Assembly: GCF_045862395.1 (NCBI RefSeq)
Contig: NZ_AP023087.1
Location: forward strand, 1,178,001 to 1,242,000
Direction of reading: 5' to 3'
DNA: 64,000 nucleotides
DNA from: Marinicellulosiphila megalodicopiae
Lineage (GTDB): Bacteria; Pseudomonadota; Gammaproteobacteria; Pseudomonadales; Natronospirillaceae
Shown here piece by piece: positions 1 through 9,125 of this stretch. The translations under genes were made by a program, and so were the position numbers. Within the stretch, counting starts at the first letter, position 1. Every line of letters begins with the position of its first letter. The notes beneath the pieces are model-generated. The model did no database searches. It saw only the letters and a list, made by a program, of their open reading frames with translations, and was not told the origin of the DNA.

Positions 1-1
1 A

Positions 2-634
2 CAATACCAACACTTTGATGATTTCTTAGCGTTATTTAAATCTCGTAAACGTAAAAACGTAAGTAAAGAGCGCAGAGTATTAAAAGAGCAGGGCATCAGT
101 TTTGAAATTAAAGAAGGCGATTCAATAGAGTCTGAAGATATGAGTGTCTTCTATCAATTTTACCAACGTCAACATGCCAAATACAGCCGTTATAGAAGTA
201 ATACAGGGTATTTAAATCAGGCGTTTTTTAATCAATTATTACAAACCCAATCAGACTCATTAGTCATGGTGTGTGCAAAGTTAGATGGGCAAACCGTCGG
301 TGTCGCCTTAAGTTTTAAAGATAACGATACGCTTTATGGTCGATACTGGGGTTGCTCTGAAGAGCATGAGTTTTTGCATTTTGAAACCTGTTATTACCAA
401 GGTATTGAATATTGTATTAAAAACAATTTAAAAACCTTTGATCCAGGCGTGCAGGGCGAACATAAACTTAATAGAGGGTTTGTGCCTCATAAAACATTCT
501 CAACTCACTACATTACCCATCCTGAATTTAAAGCCGCTATTCAAAATTTTGTGATTGAAGAAAGACAGCATTCTGATTTGTATTATGATGAGAAGTTAAG
601 TGAGGTTGTGTTTAAGCTTGAAGTACAAAAATGA
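2..634 (+). CDS. FemAB/GNAT-like protein (COG3146 type), 5' truncated
   Basis: The reading frame is open from the first bases of the window and runs to a stop at 632-634, so the N-terminal part lies outside; the ATG at 140 is internal. The frame begins with residues resembling the DFLALFKSRKRKN stretch typical of the COG3146 (DUF482) peptidogalycan-biosynthesis-like acyltransferases, and continues with GVALSFKDNDTLYGRYWG, YYQGIEYCI and FDPGVQGEHKLNRGF, the conserved C-terminal half of that family. These proteins have a GNAT fold; substrate is not established. It sits upstream of gcvT in the same direction with a 159 bp gap, so it is probably a separate unit. Family assignment is from recognised motifs; physiological role is unknown. 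Confidence 0.8.
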   Translation, partial: QYQHFDDFLALFKSRKRKNVSKERRVLKEQGISFEIKEGDSIESEDMSVFYQFYQRQHAKYSRYRSNTGYLNQAFFNQLLQTQSDSLVMVCAKLDGQTVGVALSFKDNDTLYGRYWGCSEEHEFLHFETCYYQGIEYCIKNNLKTFDPGVQGEHKLNRGFVPHKTFSTHYITHPEFKAAIQNFVIEERQHSDLYYDEKLSEVVFKLEVQK

Positions 635-758
635 AATTTGTATTTTGAAGTTGGTTTTTGCGCCATATTTCGATTTATATCGCATTTTAAGGTTTCAATT
701 ATTATTGAATATACACACCTTTTTACATTGCAGAAGTGGTATTTAAGGCCAAAATGAC

Positions 759-764
759 TATAAT
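759..764 (+). promoter_or_regulatory. candidate -10 box upstream of gcvT
   Basis: A perfect TATAAT lies 29 bases before the gcvT start codon. No good -35 hexamer is seen at 16-18 bases upstream, so an activator-dependent promoter is possible. I see no glycine riboswitch in 635-793. Confidence 0.4.
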
Positions 765-793
765 TTGCATCCGATATTTTTATTGAGTTTTTT

Positions 794-1897
794 ATGGGTT
801 TTCAGACGGCACTTTTTGCCGCTCACGTAGCGGCAAATGCGAAATTAGTCGATTTTGGTGGTTGGGATATGCCCATTCATTATGGCTCGCAGTTAAAAGA
901 ACATGAAATCGTGCGTACCGACGCAGGTATGTTTGATGTGTCACATATGACTGTGGTTGATGTGGCAGGCCCACAAGCTAAGACGTTCTTACAGCGTTTA
1001 TTAGCAAACGATGTAGACAAACTAAAAACAACCGGTAAAGCGCTTTATAGCGGCATGTTAAACGCAGATGGCGGAGTAATTGACGATTTAATCGTATATT
1101 TACTTGAAGATATGTACCGTGTTGTCGTCAATTGTTCAACTCGCGAGAAAGATTTGGCGTGGATGCAGCAAATTGGTAAAAAGTTTGACGTGAGCATTAC
1201 TGAACGCCCAGAATTAGCAATGATCGCCGTTCAAGGCCCTAAAGCCATTGAATTGACTGAAAAAGTCATGAAGTGTAATGCTTTAGAATTATCCGTATTT
1301 CAAGGTGCGTTTTTAAACGATGCCCGTTTTGCTGATTGTTTTGTTGCCCGCACCGGTTATACAGGTGAAGAAGGCTATGAAATTATGGTGCACCAAGACA
1401 ACGCTGAATCCATGTGGAATGCATTGTTAGAAGTAGGCGTAAAACCCTGCGGTTTAGGCGCACGTGACACGTTGCGTTTAGAAGCCGGTATGAATTTATA
1501 CGGCAACGATATGGACGAAACCATATCACCAATGGCGGCCAACATGGCTTGGACCATTGCTGCAAAAGACGAGCGTAACTTTGTGGGTAAAGAAGCCGTT
1601 TTAGAAGAAAAAGAATCTCAACAACAAGGCAAATTAATTGGCTTGTTGTTAGATGGAAAAGGCGTCATGCGTTCTCATCAATCGGTTGTTGGTGAAAATG
1701 GCGATGTAGTTGGTGAAGTCACCAGCGGTACGTTCTCTCCATCATTACAAAATTCCATCGCAATGGCACGAGTGACAGGTAAGCTACAATCTACTTACCA
1801 AATTGATATGCGCGGACGTTTAGTCAACGCAAAACGAGTTACTATGCCGTTTGTTAGAAATGGTCAATCCATCTATAAATTAACTGAAGAGTCATAA
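794..1897 (+). CDS. gcvT: aminomethyltransferase (glycine cleavage T-protein)
   Basis: T-protein of the glycine cleavage system. It transfers the methylene group from aminomethyl-lipoyl H-protein to tetrahydrofolate and releases ammonia. At 367 residues it has the usual length. Recognisable motifs are VDFGGWDMPIHYG near the N-terminus, the folate-site stretch with ARTGYTGEEGYEI, the GLGARDTLRLEAGMNLYGND motif, and the C-terminal barrel with TSGTFSPSL. The ATG at 794 follows a weak GAG ribosome site. It is followed after 2 bases by gcvH, so the two are translationally linked. Confidence 0.97.
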   Translation: MGFQTALFAAHVAANAKLVDFGGWDMPIHYGSQLKEHEIVRTDAGMFDVSHMTVVDVAGPQAKTFLQRLLANDVDKLKTTGKALYSGMLNADGGVIDDLIVYLLEDMYRVVVNCSTREKDLAWMQQIGKKFDVSITERPELAMIAVQGPKAIELTEKVMKCNALELSVFQGAFLNDARFADCFVARTGYTGEEGYEIMVHQDNAESMWNALLEVGVKPCGLGARDTLRLEAGMNLYGNDMDETISPMAANMAWTIAAKDERNFVGKEAVLEEKESQQQGKLIGLLLDGKGVMRSHQSVVGENGDVVGEVTSGTFSPSLQNSIAMARVTGKLQSTYQIDMRGRLVNAKRVTMPFVRNGQSIYKLTEES

Positions 1898-1899
1898 AC

Positions 1900-2286
1900 A
1901 TGAGCAATATTCCTGGAGATTTAAAATACGCAGCCACTCACGAATGGGTTCGTGAAGAAGGCGATAACATTGTAACCGTCGGTATTTCTGATTTTGCTCA
2001 AGAGCAATTAGGCGATATCGTGTTTATTGAATTACCAGAAGTCGGTACTTCAGTTGAAGCAGGCGACGCAGTAGCCGTAGTAGAATCCGTTAAAGCAGCA
2101 TCGGATATCTACAGCCCAGTAACCGGTGAAATCATCGAAGTAAACCCAGCATTAGAAGACGCACCAGAATCCGTAAACGAAGATTCTTACGACTACGGTT
2201 GGTTCTTCAAAATCCGTCAGTCTGAAGGTGGCGATTTAGAAGAGTTAATGGACGCAGAGTCCTACCAAGATCAATGCGAAGAATAA
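1900..2286 (+). CDS. gcvH: glycine cleavage system H-protein
   Basis: Small lipoyl-carrier protein that shuttles the aminomethyl intermediate between P-, T- and L-proteins. At 128 residues it has the family length. It contains TVGISDFAQEQLGDIVFIELPEVG and the lipoylation site ESVKAASD, with the modified lysine at residue 65. It starts 2 bases after the gcvT stop. The stop codon is also the first base of a long palindromic element (2286-2411), so transcript folding could separate its mRNA from gcvP. Confidence 0.97.
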   Translation: MSNIPGDLKYAATHEWVREEGDNIVTVGISDFAQEQLGDIVFIELPEVGTSVEAGDAVAVVESVKAASDIYSPVTGEIIEVNPALEDAPESVNEDSYDYGWFFKIRQSEGGDLEELMDAESYQDQCEE

Positions 2287-2411
2287 TTTAACGGCATTCT
2301 TCACGTTTAAAATCGCTCTGCTCTTCGTTGGAAAATGCTCACCTACTCCAGTAGGCTCACATTTTTTGCCTCGATCAAAACGATTTTAAACGCAAATTAT
2401 TGCCGTTAAAT
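2286..2411. repeat. palindromic intercistronic element, copy 1
   Basis: About 126 bp that folds into one long imperfect hairpin. Outer arms 2286-2315 and 2381-2411 are near-perfect complements (about 30 nt each). The centre contains an inner palindrome CCTACTCCAGTAGG flanked by AAAATG/CATTTT. The element begins at the gcvH stop codon. Related copies lie at 2411-2529 and 5583-5679. Confidence 0.85.
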
Positions 2412-2529
2412 AGTTTGGTTTTCACGCAAAAATGACGCCTGCTCTTCGTCAGAAAATGCTCACCTCACCAGTAGGCTCACATTTTCTTTCTCGATCAGAC
2501 GCCATTTTTACGCAAACTAAAGCGTTAAA
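2411..2529. repeat. palindromic intercistronic element, copy 2
   Basis: Second hairpin element directly abutting copy 1. It shares the core GCTCTTCGTC-(A)GAAAATGCTCACCT...AGGCTCACATTTTCT and the TCTCGATCA segment, but its outer arms (around 2411-2439 and 2499-2526) have a different sequence that is again self-complementary. Arm sequence changes with compensation while the core is kept. Confidence 0.8.
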
Positions 2530-2582
2530 TAAGCGGTTTTAATTTAAAAAAAGCTTAATCTGTGAATTTGTTAAAATACAAT

Positions 2583-2610
2583 TTCTAGCTTCTAGCTTCT
2601 AGCTTCTAGC
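2583..2610. repeat. heptanucleotide tandem repeat (TTCTAGC)x4
   Basis: Four perfect copies of TTCTAGC in the gcvH-gcvP gap, about 90 bp before the gcvP start. The rest of 2530-2700 shows no gene. Confidence 0.9.
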
Positions 2611-2700
2611 TTTTCGTTTTAACACTGTTATACCACCCTTAAACCTCAGCGAATTTCGTCTGGGGTTTTATTATATTTACCTACCCAAAGATTTTTTCCT

Positions 2701-5574
2701 ATGAACAAACACAATTTATTTTTTAACGATGATTTTTTATCTCGCCATGTTGGTAGTGATTCTGATGCGCGCCAAATCATGCTTGAGCGTTTAGGTGTTA
2801 GCAGCTTAGAGGCGATGATTGATCAAATCATTCCTAGCGATATCCGAATTTCGGCTCCTTTAAATATGCACCCTGCACAAAGTGAATTTGCGGCAATGGA
2901 TGTGTTACGTGATATCGCTAAGCAAAATAAATTGGCGAAAAATTATATCGGGCAGGGATATTATGAGTGCATTACGCCACCAGTAATTGGTCGTAATTTG
3001 TTTGAAAATCCGGGTTGGTATACGGCTTATACACCTTATCAGCCAGAAATCGCTCAAGGTCGTTTAGAGTGTTTGTTAAATTATCAACAAATGGTTGTGG
3101 ATTTAACCGGTATGGAAATGGCAAACGCATCATTATTAGATGAAGCAACAGCAGCTGCTGAAGCCATGTCGATGATTAAGCGTGCTAATCGTAAAAATAA
3201 ATCAAACGTGTTTTTTATTGACGAACAATGTTTTGCTCAAACCATCGACGTTGTTAAAACTCGTGCGCCGGGTTTTGGTTTTGAAGTGGTTGTGGGTAAT
3301 TGGGAACAAGCAAAAGACGGCGATTATTTTGGCGCGTTATTGCAATACCCAGGTAAAGAAGGACAGGTACAAGATCCAACAGATTTGATTGAAGCGTTAC
3401 ATCAAAACAATTGTATGGTGGCAGTGGCAACAGATTTGTTAGCGTTAATGGCGCTTAAATCTCCAGGGCAATGTGGTGCCGATGTGGTGTTGGGTAACTC
3501 TCAGCGCTTTGGTGTACCAATGGGGTTTGGTGGTCCACACGCGGCCTTTTTTGCAACAAAAGATGCGTTTAAACGTAATTTACCTGGCCGTATTATTGGT
3601 GTGTCAAAAGACACAGACGGTAACTTTGCATTGCGTATGGCGTTGCAAACTCGTGAACAACATATACGCCGCGAAAAAGCGAATTCAAATATTTGTACTG
3701 CGCAGGTGTTACTTGCAAACATGGCGGTGAGTTTTGCGATTTACCACGGTCCAGCTAGATTAAAAACCATTGCTCAACGTGTTAATGCATTAGCGAATTT
3801 GTTTGCACATTGCTTGCGTGATAGCGGTTTAAAAATTCAGCACGAACAATTTTTTGATACAGTGACGGTGAATGTTGGCGATCGTATTGATGCCATTAAA
3901 CAACAGGCTAGTGAAAAATTAATTAACTTAAATTATTTGTCAGGCTCTAAAATCAGCGTGTCATTTAACGAAACAAACACAGTTGAAGACATTTTAGATT
4001 TAGCTGAATTATTTGTGGGTCCTCATTCTATTAATGGTGAATCATTAATAGAAAGTTTTGAGGCGTTTGCAACGTTAGATAATTCAGTTTTACGTCAAGA
4101 TGATATTTTAACTCATCCAGTATTTAATACGCATCACAGCGAAACTCAAATGATGCGTTATTTAAAATCCTTAGAAAATAAAGATTTAGCCTTAAATCAC
4201 AGTATGATTTCACTGGGTTCTTGTACCATGAAATTAAACGCAGCATCACAAATGCAACCTGTAAGCTGGCCTGAATTTTCAAACATGCATCCGTTTGCGC
4301 CAAAAGATCAAACCAAAGGTTACTTAGCATTAGTTGACAGCTTAACGGATTACTTAAAAGCCATTACCGGTTTTGATGCAATTTGTATGCAACCTAACTC
4401 AGGTGCGCAGGGTGAATATGCAGGTTTATTAGCCATTCAAAAATACCATGAAGCAAATGGACAGCCACAGCGTAACGTTTGTATCATTCCACAATCTGCT
4501 CACGGTACTAACCCAGCCTCTGCTCAAATGGCAGGCTTAAAAGTAGTCGTTAGTAAATGTGATGATTTAGGTAATGTTGATTTTGCAGATTTAAAAGCAA
4601 AAGTATTAGAAGTAGGGGATAACCTGTCATGTTTAATGGCAACGTACCCATCGACTCACGGTGTATATGAAAAAGGCATTAAAGAAATTTTTGCTTTAAT
4701 TCATGAACACGGCGGTCAAGTGTATATGGATGGCGCAAACTTAAATGCACAGGTTGGTCTTGTACAACCTGCGCAACTAGGTGCCGATGTTTCTCACATG
4801 AACCTACATAAAACCTTCGCTATACCACATGGCGGCGGCGGACCTGGCATGGGCCCAATTGGTGTGAAAGCGCACTTAGCGCCGTTTGTTGCTAACCACA
4901 GCGTGACACCCATTGACGATGCCAGTGTCGGTAATGGTGCAGTCAGTGCAGCAGCCTTTGGTAGTGCCAGTATTTTGCCTATTTCTTGGATGTACATCGC
5001 ATCTTTAGGTCAAAACGGTTTACCGTTTGCTACGGCTAATGCATTGTTAAACGCTAACTATTTAGCACAAGAATTAAAAGAAGATTATCCAATTTTATAC
5101 AGCAACACAGAAGGTTGGGTAGCACACGAATGTATTATCGATTTACGTCCAATTAAAGCGCAAACAGGTGTAACAGAAGTAGACATCGCCAAACGTTTAA
5201 TGGATTTTGGTTTCCACGCACCAACCATGAGTTTCCCAGTAGCCGGAACCTTTATGATTGAGCCGACAGAAAGTGAAAGCAAAGGCGAGCTAGATCGTTT
5301 TATTTTAGCCATGCGTACAATCAAACAAGAAATTCAAGACATCCATTTAGGTAAAATTGAATTAACTGACAGCCCATTAAGTTTTGCACCGCATACACAG
5401 CAACAAGTGCTTAACGATAACTGGGATCATAAATACACTCGCGAACAAGCAGCGTTCGGTGCGCCATACTTAAAAGAAAATAAGTTCTGGCCAACGGTTT
5501 CAAGAATTGATGATGTGTACGGCGATCGTAATTTGTTCTGTACCTGTCCCGCTATTGAAGATTACGAGTCGTAG
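2701..5574 (+). CDS. gcvP: glycine dehydrogenase (decarboxylating), P-protein
   Basis: Pyridoxal-phosphate P-protein of the glycine cleavage system. It decarboxylates glycine and passes the aminomethyl group to lipoyl-GcvH. At 957 residues it is the fused, homodimeric type. The N-terminal half starts with FLSRHVGSDSDARQIML and contains the EATAAAEAM motif. The C-terminal half holds the PLP-lysine motif HMNLHKTFAIPHGGGGPG with Lys704. It is separated from gcvH by 414 bp of palindromic and tandem repeats, so it may have its own promoter or reduced read-through. A further palindromic element starts about 8 bases after its stop. Confidence 0.98.
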   Translation: MNKHNLFFNDDFLSRHVGSDSDARQIMLERLGVSSLEAMIDQIIPSDIRISAPLNMHPAQSEFAAMDVLRDIAKQNKLAKNYIGQGYYECITPPVIGRNLFENPGWYTAYTPYQPEIAQGRLECLLNYQQMVVDLTGMEMANASLLDEATAAAEAMSMIKRANRKNKSNVFFIDEQCFAQTIDVVKTRAPGFGFEVVVGNWEQAKDGDYFGALLQYPGKEGQVQDPTDLIEALHQNNCMVAVATDLLALMALKSPGQCGADVVLGNSQRFGVPMGFGGPHAAFFATKDAFKRNLPGRIIGVSKDTDGNFALRMALQTREQHIRREKANSNICTAQVLLANMAVSFAIYHGPARLKTIAQRVNALANLFAHCLRDSGLKIQHEQFFDTVTVNVGDRIDAIKQQASEKLINLNYLSGSKISVSFNETNTVEDILDLAELFVGPHSINGESLIESFEAFATLDNSVLRQDDILTHPVFNTHHSETQMMRYLKSLENKDLALNHSMISLGSCTMKLNAASQMQPVSWPEFSNMHPFAPKDQTKGYLALVDSLTDYLKAITGFDAICMQPNSGAQGEYAGLLAIQKYHEANGQPQRNVCIIPQSAHGTNPASAQMAGLKVVVSKCDDLGNVDFADLKAKVLEVGDNLSCLMATYPSTHGVYEKGIKEIFALIHEHGGQVYMDGANLNAQVGLVQPAQLGADVSHMNLHKTFAIPHGGGGPGMGPIGVKAHLAPFVANHSVTPIDDASVGNGAVSAAAFGSASILPISWMYIASLGQNGLPFATANALLNANYLAQELKEDYPILYSNTEGWVAHECIIDLRPIKAQTGVTEVDIAKRLMDFGFHAPTMSFPVAGTFMIEPTESESKGELDRFILAMRTIKQEIQDIHLGKIELTDSPLSFAPHTQQQVLNDNWDHKYTREQAAFGAPYLKENKFWPTVSRIDDVYGDRNLFCTCPAIEDYES

Positions 5575-5582
5575 CGCACATA

Positions 5583-5679
5583 TCACTTGAAAAATCGCGC
5601 ATTACTGCGTTGGGAAATGATCACTTACATGTGTAAGCTCACATTTCCCGCCTTGTTCTGCACGATTTTTTAAGTAATC
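5583..5679. repeat. palindromic intercistronic element, copy 3
   Basis: Hairpin element just behind the gcvP stop codon. Outer arms around 5583-5600 (CACTTGAAAAATCGCG) and 5661-5679 (CGATTTTTTAAGTAA) pair; the inner part has GGGAAATG/CATTTCCC around CTTACATGTGTAAG. It has the same architecture as 2286-2529 with a diverged sequence. It probably ends or stabilises the gcvP transcript. Confidence 0.75.
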
Positions 5680-5783
5680 AAAGCTACTTGATGTGGTTCG
5701 ATTTATAAATATTGCTCTGTTTTTAATAATTAAAACAGAGCGCGATGAAAAAGAACATTAAACAACTCACTGAGGAATAAAAA

Positions 5784-6281
5784 ATGGAAATGATTTTAAC
5801 GGTCATGGCTGATGATAAAACCGGTATTGTTGAGAAATTGTCAGATATCGTAGCAAGTGAAAAAGGCAATTGGTTAGACAGTCGTTTAGCTCATATGTCA
5901 GGTAAGTTTGCTGGTATTATCAAAATTAACTGCGTTGATTCAAATGTGGATGAGCTCACTAAAAAATTATCAGACTTAAAAGCGGATGGTATTTTAGTTC
6001 AATGCGAAATGGCTCAAGCTAAAACTGAATCGCTTGAAGGGATTAAAATTGAAATCACAAGCCACGACAGAAAAGGCATTGTAAAAGAAGTGACAGCAAC
6101 ACTCGCATCTTTGAATGTGAATATTCTTGAGCTGCATACTAAATGTTATATGGCACCCATGAGTGCTGAATTGATGTTTAGCGCTGTTTTAGATATTCAA
6201 ATGCCACCAGGGGTTGGTTTTGATCAAATCGAAGGTGCCCTTGAATCGTTAAGTGCTGAATTAATGGTTGATGAAATATAA
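5784..6281 (+). CDS. gcvR: GcvR-like ACT-domain regulator
   Basis: A 165-residue protein of two ACT domains (about residues 1-80 and 88-160), with TVMADDKTGIVEKLSDIV and EITSHDRKGIVKEVTATLASLNVNI as the two conserved domain starts. GcvR proteins of E. coli are glycine-responsive repressors acting through GcvA. The position 210 bp downstream of gcvP supports a role in glycine cleavage control, but no GcvA-like LysR regulator lies in the window, so direct functional equivalence is inferred. A good AGGAATAAAA ribosome site precedes the ATG. Confidence 0.8.
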   Translation: MEMILTVMADDKTGIVEKLSDIVASEKGNWLDSRLAHMSGKFAGIIKINCVDSNVDELTKKLSDLKADGILVQCEMAQAKTESLEGIKIEITSHDRKGIVKEVTATLASLNVNILELHTKCYMAPMSAELMFSAVLDIQMPPGVGFDQIEGALESLSAELMVDEI

Positions 6282-6315
6282 ATTAACCTTTTATAACTAA
6301 TTTAAATTGTATAAA

Positions 6316-6334
6316 TAGGCGATTCAATCGCCTA
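6316..6334 (+). terminator. hairpin after gcvR-like gene
   Basis: Inverted repeat TAGGCGAT-TCA-ATCGCCTA directly after the gcvR-like gene. No clear T-run follows, so it may be a weak terminator or an mRNA-stabilising stem. Confidence 0.4.
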
Positions 6335-6352
6335 ATTACTAGGAGTATTATC

Positions 6353-7048
6353 ATGAAGTATATTGTTTTGTGTGTCTGTTTGTTTGTGTTTCAAAATGCA
6401 TTTTCAAAGTTCAATCAATATGAATCGGAAGATTCAGTATTTTATAATTATATAGGGTTGGGGGATGTAAGATTATCTAGTGTAGAAATAGTCGGAGGTA
6501 TTTATTCATTATTAAAAGAGAATAATTACAACTCTGAAGAAGATTCTTTTGGTATTAATATTAATGCAGGCTATTTAATTAATAAAAACCTATTTACTCA
6601 ATTTTCCCATAATCACTTTAATATTGATCGACCTGATTTCACAAACCTAAGTTCAACTTCTATTTTGATAGGAGTACGCTCTGTATCTCGTTTAATTGAT
6701 CCAATTGTAAATATTGCATTGATTCATTCTCAAGATTTTTATGACAATCAAATCACAAATGTATATTCCGCTAATATGTATGCAGGGATAAAACTAAAGG
6801 CTCCTCTTTTTGATCAAGTTAAATTATCAAGTGATTTAAAACTGAAGTACGGTATCTCGCAAAGAAACGGTGATATGTTAAATGCAAGAGGATTATTAAT
6901 TGGTTCCGATTTATATTTATTGAATCATCTTTCGATTTTTGTGGATGTGCAATTGAATATTCTGAATTTTATCGATTACAGTGAAGTGGAGGATAGTTTG
7001 TTTATATTATCCTCAAGCGCAATAGCAGGGGTGAAATACGTTTTTTAA
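6353..7048 (+). CDS. putative outer-membrane beta-barrel protein
   Basis: A 231-residue protein with a cleavable-looking signal peptide (hydrophobic residues 3-18, ending NAFSK). The rest is rich in alternating hydrophobic/polar stretches such as FGININAGYLINKNLFTQFSHN and MYAGIKLKAPL, and ends in an aromatic residue (GVKYVF), as in outer-membrane barrels. No specific family is recognised. AGGAGTATTATC gives a strong ribosome site. Its base composition is more AT-rich than gcvP, and its neighbour on the other side is convergent. Function is unknown. Confidence 0.65.
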   Translation: MKYIVLCVCLFVFQNAFSKFNQYESEDSVFYNYIGLGDVRLSSVEIVGGIYSLLKENNYNSEEDSFGININAGYLINKNLFTQFSHNHFNIDRPDFTNLSSTSILIGVRSVSRLIDPIVNIALIHSQDFYDNQITNVYSANMYAGIKLKAPLFDQVKLSSDLKLKYGISQRNGDMLNARGLLIGSDLYLLNHLSIFVDVQLNILNFIDYSEVEDSLFILSSSAIAGVKYVF

Positions 7049-7061
7049 TTTTTATGCTTAA

Positions 7062-7088
7062 AAGCTTGTGATCAACAATCGCAAGCTT
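7062..7088. terminator. hairpin between convergent genes
   Basis: Inverted repeat AAGCTTG...CAAGCTT with a 13-base loop lies between the convergent genes ending at 7048 and 7106. T-rich sequence follows on the minus-strand side, so a bidirectional terminator is plausible. Confidence 0.4.
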
Positions 7089-7105
7089 ACTTTAAATTAT
7101 AATGT

Positions 7106-8422
7106 TTAAAAACTCATAACAAACTTAGCGCCACCCAAATCAGACTGCTCAATGCTAATCCCTGCATTATAGGATGATAATATATCCACAACCACAGACA
7201 ATCCAATACCTTGCCCAGTTTGTTGAGTGTCAGCACGTTCCCCTCGTTGTAAAATTACCTGTCTGCTTTCTTGTGCAATACCTGGTCCATTATCTTCAAT
7301 GATGATTTGCGTCACATCACTTGCTTCATTACAGGAAATTTTAATTTGATTGTCGGTGTATTTAAATGCATTTTCAATTAAGTTTCCAAATACTTCCATA
7401 GCATCGTCTTCATTAATAGGAACCATACAGTGATCAAATGCGACGTCAATTTTAACGCCTTTGTCTTGATATGCTTTATTCAAAGCATTCACAATACGCT
7501 CTACGCTACTAAAAATATCAATTTGGGTGATGCTTTTGTTTTTGTGAGAAATAACCGCGCGGTTTAATTGATAGCTAATGATGTCATCCATGCGTTTAAT
7601 TTGTTCATGGATAATCGATTGTTTGTCTGCCACTTCAAGTGAGTTCATGACAGCTAGAGGGGTTTTTAAACTATGGGCTAAATCCCCTAGGGTTTTTTTG
7701 TAGCGCTCACGTTGCGCGCGTTCTGCTTCAATTAACGCGTTTAAATTAGTGATTACAGGTTCAACTTCGCTTGGATACTTACCTAGTAAAAATTCAGATT
7801 TACCCTGTTTAATGCGTTTTAAATCAATGGCCACTTTGCCCAATGGTTTAAGTCCCCAAAAAATAATCGTACCAAGTACTAATAATAAAAATACAGTTAG
7901 TGAGGCAAGCCATACGTACATTTGTTTGCGAAATGCTTGTTGTTGAATATTGAAATTTTCTAAAGATTGAAATACAACAAGTCGAAACGTGACTTGATTG
8001 CCTGCTAAATCTGTATTGGTGACTAATTCGTTGATATAAAAATAATCTTGAAACGTACCTGCTTCAACTGAGGGGTCAAAATTATTTGTAAAATTATCTA
8101 AATCCGGCACCCATCGTGAGGACCAGCTTTTCCAAACAAGGCTGTCTTTGTCATCAAAGGCTAAACCAAAGATTGATGAATTTTCATCATTAAATGCAAG
8201 TAATCCAATTGGGCGTAAGGGTAAATAAATATTGTTATCTCTGATTTCAGAGAGTTCTAAAATATTAATTTTTTGTTCGTGTAGCGTGTCGGTGCCACTT
8301 GCAATCACTGAATTATACAGTGCTTTGTTTAAAGCAAAACCTGTTGAAATACAAAAGATTATTAACAAAAAAAAGGCTGAAATTAACAGCCTTGATTGTA
8401 ATGAATTAAAAATTTTACTCAT
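7106..8422 (-). CDS. sensor histidine kinase, PhoQ-like
   Basis: A 438-residue membrane kinase. Two membrane segments (about residues 12-32 and 173-195) bracket a periplasmic sensor region. A linker, the H-box DLAHSLKTPLAVMN with phospho-accepting His250, the N-box NLIENAFKYTDNQI, and the G-boxes EDNGPGI and GQGIGLSVV follow. The LAHSLKTPLAV form of the H-box and the genetic pairing with an OmpR-type regulator resemble PhoQ. It starts 32 bases downstream of the regulator's stop and is co-transcribed with it. The signal sensed cannot be read from sequence; acidic patches for divalent-cation binding are not obvious in the periplasmic part. Confidence 0.88.
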   Translation of the reverse strand: MSKIFNSLQSRLLISAFFLLIIFCISTGFALNKALYNSVIASGTDTLHEQKINILELSEIRDNNIYLPLRPIGLLAFNDENSSIFGLAFDDKDSLVWKSWSSRWVPDLDNFTNNFDPSVEAGTFQDYFYINELVTNTDLAGNQVTFRLVVFQSLENFNIQQQAFRKQMYVWLASLTVFLLLVLGTIIFWGLKPLGKVAIDLKRIKQGKSEFLLGKYPSEVEPVITNLNALIEAERAQRERYKKTLGDLAHSLKTPLAVMNSLEVADKQSIIHEQIKRMDDIISYQLNRAVISHKNKSITQIDIFSSVERIVNALNKAYQDKGVKIDVAFDHCMVPINEDDAMEVFGNLIENAFKYTDNQIKISCNEASDVTQIIIEDNGPGIAQESRQVILQRGERADTQQTGQGIGLSVVVDILSSYNAGISIEQSDLGGAKFVMSF

Positions 8423-8454
8423 TGACGCAGCCTTTAAAGAGTCTTTAAGGACAA

Positions 8455-9123
8455 TTAATAATTGATTCGATAACCTTGTCCACGAACCGTGGTAATGGGT
8501 TTTAACTCACCGGTTGGATCAAGTTTTTTACGTAATCGACCTACAAATACTTCAATGACGTTACTATCTCGATCGTAATCTTGATCATATAAATGCTCGG
8601 TCAATTCAACTTTAGAAATTACTTTGTCTTTTTTTAGAATTAAATACTCTAAAGTGTTGTACTCATAAGACGTTAATTCAATTTCTTCGCCATTAACGCT
8701 TGCAACTTTTTTAGCGGTATCTAAACTGATTGCGCCTGCTTCAATTATTGGTGTCGCGCTTCCTGCACTGCGTCGCACTAATGCGTTTAATCGGGCAATT
8801 AACTCTTCATTAATAAAAGGTTTCACTAAATAATCATCGGCGCCTACTTCTAAACCGATTACTTTTTGTTGCCAGTTGGAACGTGCAGTTAAGATAATAA
8901 TAGGGAAGGTTTTGCCTTCGGCTCGTAATGTTCGAATCAATTCAATGCCATTTACTTCAGGTAGCCCTAAATCAACAATCGCAACATCATAGTCGTATTC
9001 ACGTCCGTGAAATAAACCGTCACGGCCGTTCATAGCTATGTCTACCGCGTATTTATTTTTTGTTAAAACTTGTTTTAACGCTTCTACTAGTCTTGGTTCG
9101 TCTTCGACAACTAATACACGCAT
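8455..9123 (-). CDS. response regulator, PhoP/OmpR-like
   Basis: A 222-residue two-domain regulator. The receiver (residues 1-115) has the acidic pair EDE near the start, phospho-acceptor Asp51 in VAIVDLGLPEVNG, and the conserved Lys in DDYLVKPF. The C-terminal winged helix (about 125-222) has ELTSYEYNTLEYLI, SNVIEVFVGRLRKKLD and TVRGQGYRI. This is the PhoP/QseB subgroup. Two bases separate it from the small secreted protein gene upstream, so the order is pepSY-like, regulator, kinase in one operon. Confidence 0.92.
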   Translation of the reverse strand: MRVLVVEDEPRLVEALKQVLTKNKYAVDIAMNGRDGLFHGREYDYDVAIVDLGLPEVNGIELIRTLRAEGKTFPIIILTARSNWQQKVIGLEVGADDYLVKPFINEELIARLNALVRRSAGSATPIIEAGAISLDTAKKVASVNGEEIELTSYEYNTLEYLILKKDKVISKVELTEHLYDQDYDRDSNVIEVFVGRLRKKLDPTGELKPITTVRGQGYRINY

Positions 9124-9125
9124 GT

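Noticed and set aside
635..793. Possible glycine riboswitch before gcvT
   Set aside because: The gap is only 159 bp and I find no paired aptamer pattern; only a TATAAT is convincing.
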